A DNA stretch of 64,000 nt from Apiotrichum sp. Y4204 (lineage: Eukaryota; Basidiomycota; Tremellomycetes; Trichosporonales; Trichosporonaceae): the NCBI GenBank assembly GCA_025531455.1, contig JAMYHL010000001.1, positions 1,488,001-1,552,000 on the forward strand. Reading direction: 5' to 3'. Below the pieces are notes generated by a model. It was not told where the DNA came from and did not search any database. It saw only the letters and a program-made list of their open reading frames with translations. Below are positions 58,032 through 64,000 of the stretch, one piece after another. Positions within the stretch are counted from its first letter, which is position 1. Each line of letters starts with the position of its first letter. A program made the position numbers and the translations under genes.

Positions 58032-59310
58032 ATGGCCCACCAACGCCCTCACCGTCAGCCGGGAGAGATGGAGAGTGAGTGACGAGCCACATTCCACACT
58101 CCTGTGATGTACTGTACATGGTGTGCCTGGCGAGTGCTGCCAGGACATGTCGATCGCGGCACGCGTCACTTGTACAGGATTGCTGACGCCTGTGAGTCGG
58201 TATCGGCGATGTTTTCCTACCGCACGACGCGCCACACTCGGCGCCGCACCCTGAGGCCCCCGCGTGGCTCACGAGCTGGGAGGCGCGCCGTCCCAAGTGG
58301 CTCATGGAGTGCCTCGCCGAGTTCTTCGGCGTCGTGCTCTACTGCTGGGGCGGTTTCGGCGCGACTGCCGCGTTCCTGGTGACTTCGGCGGCCAAGGAGG
58401 AGGGACAGGGCTCGCTGTTGAACATTAGTCTTTGCTACACTTTTGCGTAAGTGGCTGTACTCGGAGTGTCTCTGTGACTGAATGAATTCTGACGCACTCC
58501 AGCATCGTCCTGGCCATCACCATCTGCGGCCCGACTTCTGGTGGCCATCTCAACCCGTGCATGACCATCGCCTTTGCGCTCTTCAAAGGCTTTCCCTGGC
58601 GTAAAGTTCCGCAGTACATTGTGTCGCAGATCTTCGGCGCGTTCATTGCAGGCCTCATCGTCTACGCGCAGTATAGCACGTCGTTGCACAAGATCACCCA
58701 GGCTATGATGGCTGGCGGTCAGGAGGCGGCAATCTTCAGCCCTGCCGGTCCTGCCGGCACGATTGGTCTCTTCCTCGCTCCCGGCGCCGAGATGGGCATT
58801 GTCTTTGTGAACGAGTTTATGGCGACGGCAATCATCGGGTGCGCCGTCTTCTCCGTCCTCGACCCATCCAACATCTTCATCGTCCCCGCCTCGGGCCCCA
58901 TTATCATTGGCCTCATCTACTTTATCACTATCGTCTGTTACGCGCCCAACGGCATCGCACTCAACACGGCACGCGACCTTGGCTCGCGCTTCGCCGTCGC
59001 GTGCATCTGGGGCAGGAAGGCGTTCCCGGATCGGTACACTGCGCTGACGTGCCTGACGAACATTGCTGGCACGATTGTCGGCGCGGCATTCCAGACATTC
59101 TTCCTCGCTGATGCGGTACGCCCGCCGACACCGGGCGCCTTGTCGGTGCATCAGGCGCAGACGGCGGAAAAGGAGGCACACCTCCAGCGCATCCTCTCGA
59201 CCAGGAGTGGTAGCCCCCAGGTCGGCCTTGGCCGTGTTCTTTCTCCGGGCCTCGGGCTCTCCAAGCCTAATGGCGAGACTGCCCACATCGAAAAGGCGAC
59301 CATGGTGTAG
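58032..59310 (+). CDS. MIP-family channel with altered NPA boxes (NPC and NTA)
   Basis: Aquaporin/aquaglyceroporin-type membrane channel. Exons 58032-58074, 58197-58446 and 58503-59310 join in frame. The membrane core begins LMECLAEFFGVVLYCWGGFG (helix 1). Half-helix B reads GGHLNPCMTIAFA where the family has NPA; half-helix E reads ALNTARDLGSR where it has NPARDLGPR. The Arg and Asp after the second box, the latter typical of glycerol-type channels, are kept. Helices 4-5 (EFMATAIIGCAVFSVL, GPIIIGLIYFITIVCYA) and helix 6 (ALTCLTNIAGTIVGAAFQTFFLA) are intact, so the gene looks functional rather than decayed. The long C-terminal tail (HQAQTAEKEAHLQRIL) is cytosolic. Substrate uncertain. Confidence 0.9.
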
Positions 59311-60650
59311 CGAGTCAGGCAGGTTGTTCCGTACCGAGAACAGTGGGATAGTTGTCAGTAGGAGAGTAGTGTTAGTGAAGAGAGTAGTTGTTCCAGTAGT
59401 AGGCAGCATGTTTCGGAAGATCAGCAATGTGAAAGATGAAAGATGTCGAGGGATTCCCATGCAACGTGTACAGCTGCAAGTGCATTCTCTGCCCACCGAT
59501 CAATCATGGAGAGCCACGAGACATCTCGGACGTCTCGGACCTCGGTGCCTCGGTACCTCGGAGACGGGCCGACACCTCCGTCCCCAGTGGCCCAGATGCC
59601 CAGTGGCCCAGAGGCAAGCGGCCCACAGGCCCAATGTGCACTGTCGTCGCGTCGTCGGCCCTCACCGCTCGAGGCATCGCTCGTGGCTGATCGCGTGGCT
59701 TTGAGGCGTGGCGTGACCCGCGTGCCCCGATCACACCGAGAATGGCGGAGGAGATTAAAAAGCGTGAAGCAGGCGCATGAAACAGAGGGGCGCCGCCGCA
59801 TAGGCGTTTACAGCATGCCAGTGGGACAACGATGAAGAGGGCATAAGAGGTGAGGACGGGGGTCAAACCCGAACAGTTCGGGCAACCTCGCCAACTGGAT
59901 CAATCACGACTTGCATCACGGCATCACGGCCCTCCCCACGGCGCGCCACTCCATTGAGCGGTGGGACAAATGACACGATAACCCCCGATGTTTATCCCCC
60001 CACGGCGCCCCCCACCTTTGTTCATTACTGTAACGGGGTTGTTGCGAGGCTTCCATCGGGCCCCGGCCAACGATATGCCCCTCTTCTGTTGCCCTGTGCT
60101 CCTTCCTCTCCCTGTGCTCTCCATTCCCATGCGGAATGCAGTCAACCTGCGCGACGTGATAGGACGGCTGCAAAGAGGAGACAGAGTATTATCTTCAGGA
60201 GAGACCGTATCAGTGCTCAGGGTGTGCGCACCGAGTACGGCCCCAGTACCGGCTGCGCGATCCGGAGAGAGAGAGAGCAGTACGGTATCTAGACCACAGC
60301 AACTACCCAGAAGTCTGTCGAGACGCAGCTTTCTCTATACCGCGTATACGCGTACACCCCTGTTTGGAATGCCTGGGTAGGTGCGATGGAATGTTCACTG
60401 GCACTGCATTCCGATACGCCGCAAGGCATCCGTCAATGCTTCTCAACCGCGCGCGCGTCCCGTTCCGTAGCTTGCAGACAACCTCAGATGCATGTACATT
60501 ACAGACTGAAAAAAAGAAGAAGAGATCATATCGTGATATCGTGGAGGCCAAAAAAACGCTCGGGGGACATGGCAGTCATATATGTAATAGATTGAAAAAA
60601 GGAATGTGGTGGATGCGACAACGTCGGTGTGTTTGACGTTCTCTGGATCA
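59311..60650. other. Intergenic 1.3 kb between convergent genes
   Basis: No gene supported. A region of imperfect CTCGGAC/CTCGGT and GGCCCA repeats lies at about 59520-59635. Confidence 0.5.
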
Positions 60651-62537
60651 TCACGAGCGCTGGGCGGCGCCGCGCCTCCATTGGAACAGCTTGCCCTTGG
60701 GGTGCGCGGCAGCGTCGCCGGGCTGCGGACCGTCGGCCGGCCGACATCCGCAGGTGGTGCAGACCTGGTGGTGGTGCCCGTCGCCTTGGGCATTGTTGTC
60801 GTGAGGCTGGAGAGCGCCGTACGAGGGTGGTAGCGGGGGGAGTTCTGGGGGCGCGGCATGTCCGCCGCCGCCACGCGTAAAGCGGAACGTGCTAGTAGAC
60901 TGCTGGGTGTTGGTTCTAGAGAGTGACTTTGCGTCGCCAGTGTCGAGCGACGAGCGCGACGCCGTGTCGGCCTTGGACGCCTTTTCCTTTTTAGCCTTTG
61001 GCGGCTTGCTCGAGGCGGCGGCCTTCTTCCGGTCAAACATGGCCTTTCGGCGGCGCCACGCCTCGGCCATGCGGTCACACACCGCGCAGCCCTCGACAAA
61101 GTGGCCGGCGTCCGCCTCCATTCGGTGCTCCTCGTGCGGGCGGTCGACCTGGGCGCGTTCGCCTTTCGCCTTGCCATCGTCATGCTTGGCGAGGTCGCCC
61201 TTAGACATGGTGCTACTGGTCGTCGAGGTTCCGCCAACGCTTTGCGCCACACTTCTCGCAATGCTGAGTTTACGGGTGGGTGTCGGAGTGGCTGACCCTG
61301 GAAGGTTGAGGGAATACTCCCTCTCGCCCTGGTCCGGAAGGGAAGTGCCAGTGCTTGCCGGGCTGAGCATTGCAGATTCGCCGCCATGGTTAGCATGGTT
61401 GTGCGTCGTCGTGTGGTGTTCGTGAATGGATGAGCGCCGCTGATGGGTCCTGTTCCTGCTGCCGTTGGTTGGCAGGGGAGGGAGAGGTTGGAAAGTGAGG
61501 AGAGGTGGCGTTTGGATAGACTCGTTGTAGGTGCTGATGCTGTAGTGGCTCGAGCTCACGCACCCGCTCGACGTGTTGCTCACTCGTGACTCGCGCCTCC
61601 CTTCCCATCCGCCCTCCGAGGTGGTCTCGGCGAGGCTCAAGAGATGCGTGGGAGGGAGGGAGAGACCAGGTGAAAGCGACGGCCGAGAGACAGGGGGGCT
61701 GTATGGTTTGTTGAATGTCTTCACTTGGCTCCGGGGCGAGACGCCGCCAAACGCAGACGTCGGACTGCTCGACGCTGTCTGGTTCGGGGGCGTAAAGTAA
61801 CACCGCTGAGCGGTGGGGCAACGAATGGGGGATGTGGGGTTGTTCTGAGACGCCGCGGCCTTGTTAGGGCTGAGCGGCGGGGACATGAGGGGCGTTACCG
61901 GGGTTGTAACCACCGGTGAGTCGGGCATGGAATCGCGGTCTCGCCATTCCCCACGAGGCGAGCCCGTCCGGTGCACCGTGTTCAACGGCTTTGTGACGGG
62001 CGGCAGGGGAAAGTCGTCGAGATGGAAGTGGTCGTTGGCACCGAGTCCGAGACCAACCGACCGGTGCCACTTTGCCGTGGCCGAGAGTGTGGTGACGCGC
62101 TGTTGTGGCCACTCGGTGTGGTCGGGGAGGAGTGAGGACTCGACCGAGGCCGCGTCGTTGTCATCGTCCGAGTCGTCGGACAGATTCGCCCACGAACGCT
62201 CGGTGTGGACTGGTTGGGGTTGGGGCTTGGGGAAGCGGGCGAGGTCGATAAGAAAGTCAATGTCGAGGAGGTCGACGTCGACGTCGGGAGAGGTGGCGCT
62301 GCGGGAGCGAGTGGGGCGCGGAGAGGGAGTGTTGAGCTGCAGAGGGGAGTGGCCGTTGACAACGGGCGGAGTACCCTTCCGCCGCTCGGCGACGGTGGCG
62401 GGCATGACGGGCTGTGGGTGGATCATGGTCTGGAAGGCAAGACGGATCGCGGGGTCAATGTCGGTGTCGATATCTATATCGAGCTCGAAGGGACCGTCGG
62501 CCGGCAGTGGCAGGTGTTCATGGCTCGAAGGGGTCAT
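60651..62537 (-). CDS. Orphan disordered protein with two small Cys motifs
   Basis: Single frame of 628 codons, stop at 60651. Family not recognised. It opens with a short acidic repeat (FELDIDIDTDIDPAIRLAF), then DVDVDLLDIDFLIDLARF, followed by about 350 residues of Ser/Pro/Thr-rich disorder. Near residue 480 a compact segment appears: HFVEGCAVCDRMAEAWRRRK, with C-x2-C followed by a basic helix and a Lys/Ala-rich run. The end carries HHHQVCTTCGC. Two C-x2-C pairs could form one zinc site, but they are about 120 residues apart. No signal peptide or membrane helix. Confidence 0.75.
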   Translation of the reverse strand: MTPSSHEHLPLPADGPFELDIDIDTDIDPAIRLAFQTMIHPQPVMPATVAERRKGTPPVVNGHSPLQLNTPSPRPTRSRSATSPDVDVDLLDIDFLIDLARFPKPQPQPVHTERSWANLSDDSDDDNDAASVESSLLPDHTEWPQQRVTTLSATAKWHRSVGLGLGANDHFHLDDFPLPPVTKPLNTVHRTGSPRGEWRDRDSMPDSPVVTTPVTPLMSPPLSPNKAAASQNNPTSPIRCPTAQRCYFTPPNQTASSSPTSAFGGVSPRSQVKTFNKPYSPPVSRPSLSPGLSLPPTHLLSLAETTSEGGWEGRRESRVSNTSSGCVSSSHYSISTYNESIQTPPLLTFQPLPPLPTNGSRNRTHQRRSSIHEHHTTTHNHANHGGESAMLSPASTGTSLPDQGEREYSLNLPGSATPTPTRKLSIARSVAQSVGGTSTTSSTMSKGDLAKHDDGKAKGERAQVDRPHEEHRMEADAGHFVEGCAVCDRMAEAWRRRKAMFDRKKAAASSKPPKAKKEKASKADTASRSSLDTGDAKSLSRTNTQQSTSTFRFTRGGGGHAAPPELPPLPPSYGALQPHDNNAQGDGHHHQVCTTCGCRPADGPQPGDAAAHPKGKLFQWRRGAAQRS

Positions 62538-64000
62538 GGACGATAAACGAAGGGGTTTATGTACGAATCAAACCTGGAGCACCCAGGGACCCTCAGGAAC
62601 TCGCTCTCGACATCTCCTATGCCGGCATGCTCTTGCGCAAAGACGAACGATAGCCACTCGAGACAAGGCCAAGAATGGCAAAGATCGAAGCATCAAGGTT
62701 TGCCTGTCGCGTGCATGCCTGCCTGCATGCCGGCGTCGCAAAGGGGCTGCAAGGGGCCATCGAGGGCTTCGAAGGGGTATCTCCAAGGGCCCCACCCATG
62801 TCCACCCGTGTCCTCCCATGTCCACGAGCTCTAAGCTCTTTTTACTCGGGCCTGGTTCCCGTGGCGTTTGGCTGTTCATGGCTTGGGGCACCACAGCCAG
62901 CTCAGGACATTTGTTGTTCGACTGCTCAGGACCCAGGACCGTCAACTCCGGGGCAACGCGAACAGAACAAGACCAAACGCTTGTCTTGTTTAGCATGCGT
63001 CTTTTTGGCATGCCGTTGTGCACAATCTCTGCATGTCTTCTGATCATCTGACTGACGCCAAGGTGCCAGAGCGCCAGAGGGTCCGTCCGCGCCATGCGCG
63101 CCATAAGCCACCCAGGGAACAGCGACGAGGACAGTGCCACTGGAGGCGGGCCGTGTTTCGGTTGCTCGACGACGCATCCTCTTTGGAGAGAGAGTTGGAG
63201 AGCTGCCGGCAGTTCTCTGCCCTCGTTCGCTGCGTCCCAAACTTTGAGACCACATACCTCCTGCCCCCCACCCAACCCCCACCCCATATCGACCGCCTCC
63301 CGCGGTCTGAGCATGCCCGCCCCCGACCAGATCTGTGATCTGTGATGCAGAGCACGGCGCATGGCTGCCCAACGTGGTATGCGCCGCGGCACCATCTCGA
63401 GCGGCATGGCGAACGACACGGTCTGCAATCTGCGACGCTGCCAACGCCATGGCGCGACACCACAACCAGCCGTTTCTCCGGGGATCAAGGATCAGTGCAG
63501 CTGGAACCAAATCCGTCGATGGACGTTATCTATTGAACGGACGGTGAGATAGAACATCCAGATCGATAATTCGCCGGTGCCCGCCGTCGTGGAGGACGGG
63601 ATGGAAGGTATGTGGACGATATGCCTCGCCGCCATTTTCTGTCCTTCTTGTCCTCCAACCGTGCCACCACGCGCCACCACAAGACCACGCAGCCACCGGT
63701 GCTACTGAAACCGGCGTTGTTGAAACGCGTCGACGACGAACTGAGAGCCTGCCTGTCTGCTGCCGAATCGCTTGCTAATATGCCTAATCCATTGATCACA
63801 ATCACTCATGCGAGCGGCTACCTCTCGCCTATCGAGCTAGTGAGCCACTAGACACACCACTAGAGTCCCCAACTCATTCCTGGGAGGCACTTTGACTGTT
63901 CTGAATGCTTCGATGCCACCCACTTCACGCCTTGCATGCCGCAGACAAAGAATTGTCCCGTTCCAGCACAGACCTCAAGATCTCAAAATCTGATCAATGC
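62538..64000. other. Right-end region, 1.5 kb; no gene supported
   Basis: Upstream of the orphan gene. Overlapping frames on both strands (for example 62568-63488 minus and 63612-63851 plus) lack domain signs. A gene starting beyond the window could reach in, but I see no exon. Confidence 0.45.

Noticed and set aside
62568..63488. 306-codon open frame on the minus strand at the right end
   Set aside because: Lies in the expected promoter region of the orphan gene, overlaps other frames, and shows no recognisable domain.
1..64000. CRISPR array, operon, prophage or insertion sequence
   Set aside because: No regularly spaced direct repeats, integrase or transposase motifs; the DNA is clearly eukaryotic with spliceosomal introns.

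Overview
The window reads as nuclear DNA from a GC-rich, intron-rich basidiomycete yeast, most likely a tremellomycete (Trichosporonales or Cryptococcus relatives). Reasons: protein frames are broken by many very short introns (about 32-120 nt) with GTRNGT donors and a CTGAC/CTAAC branch point just before the acceptor; the gene set is fungal (WC-2-like GATA factor, Mediator MED1, DRS1, ArAE/FUSC transporter, CAP protein, Xi-class GST); there are no operons, Shine-Dalgarno sites or CRISPR arrays. The order-level placement is inference. I could not run any search, so family names come from motifs read directly in the translations.

Layout. 1-6.2 kb: WC-2-like blue-light partner (minus, cut by the left edge) and a MED1-like Mediator subunit (minus). 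6.5-14.4 kb: a large ArAE/FUSC membrane transporter (plus), convergent with a disordered protein carrying three copies of a KL-LG motif (minus). 16.4-24.8 kb: a dense housekeeping block with DRS1 helicase, MIX23/Cid2, CCDC97-like protein, cyclic phosphodiesterase and a class III aminotransferase. 24.8-29.1 kb: gene-poor, with one small secreted Cys protein and repeat fragments. 29.1-38 kb: GNAT acetyltransferase, an orphan protein, a 17-cysteine metallothionein split over three exons, a glutathionyl-hydroquinone reductase and a GPI-type CAP protein. 41-49.4 kb: a very long disordered protein ending in a peroxiredoxin-like domain, an orphan basic protein, and two small secreted proteins. 53.5-62.5 kb: a single-pass Ser/Thr-rich surface protein, a MIP channel with both NPA boxes altered (NPC and NTA), and another orphan disordered protein. 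The remaining long intergenic stretches (14.4-16.4, 37.9-41.1, 49.4-53.5, 54.9-58.0, 62.5-64 kb) contain no gene I can support.

Functionally there is no single pathway cluster. Loose themes are gene expression (WC-2, MED1, DRS1, CCDC97), thiol, metal and redox handling (metallothionein, GST, peroxiredoxin-like protein), and the cell surface (CAP, SH3-like, Gly-rich, Mid2-like and MIP proteins). No obviously new multi-gene system was found. The most interesting items are the altered-NPA channel, the hidden metallothionein, the triple-motif protein, the giant disordered peroxiredoxin-like protein, and introns of 32-35 nt.
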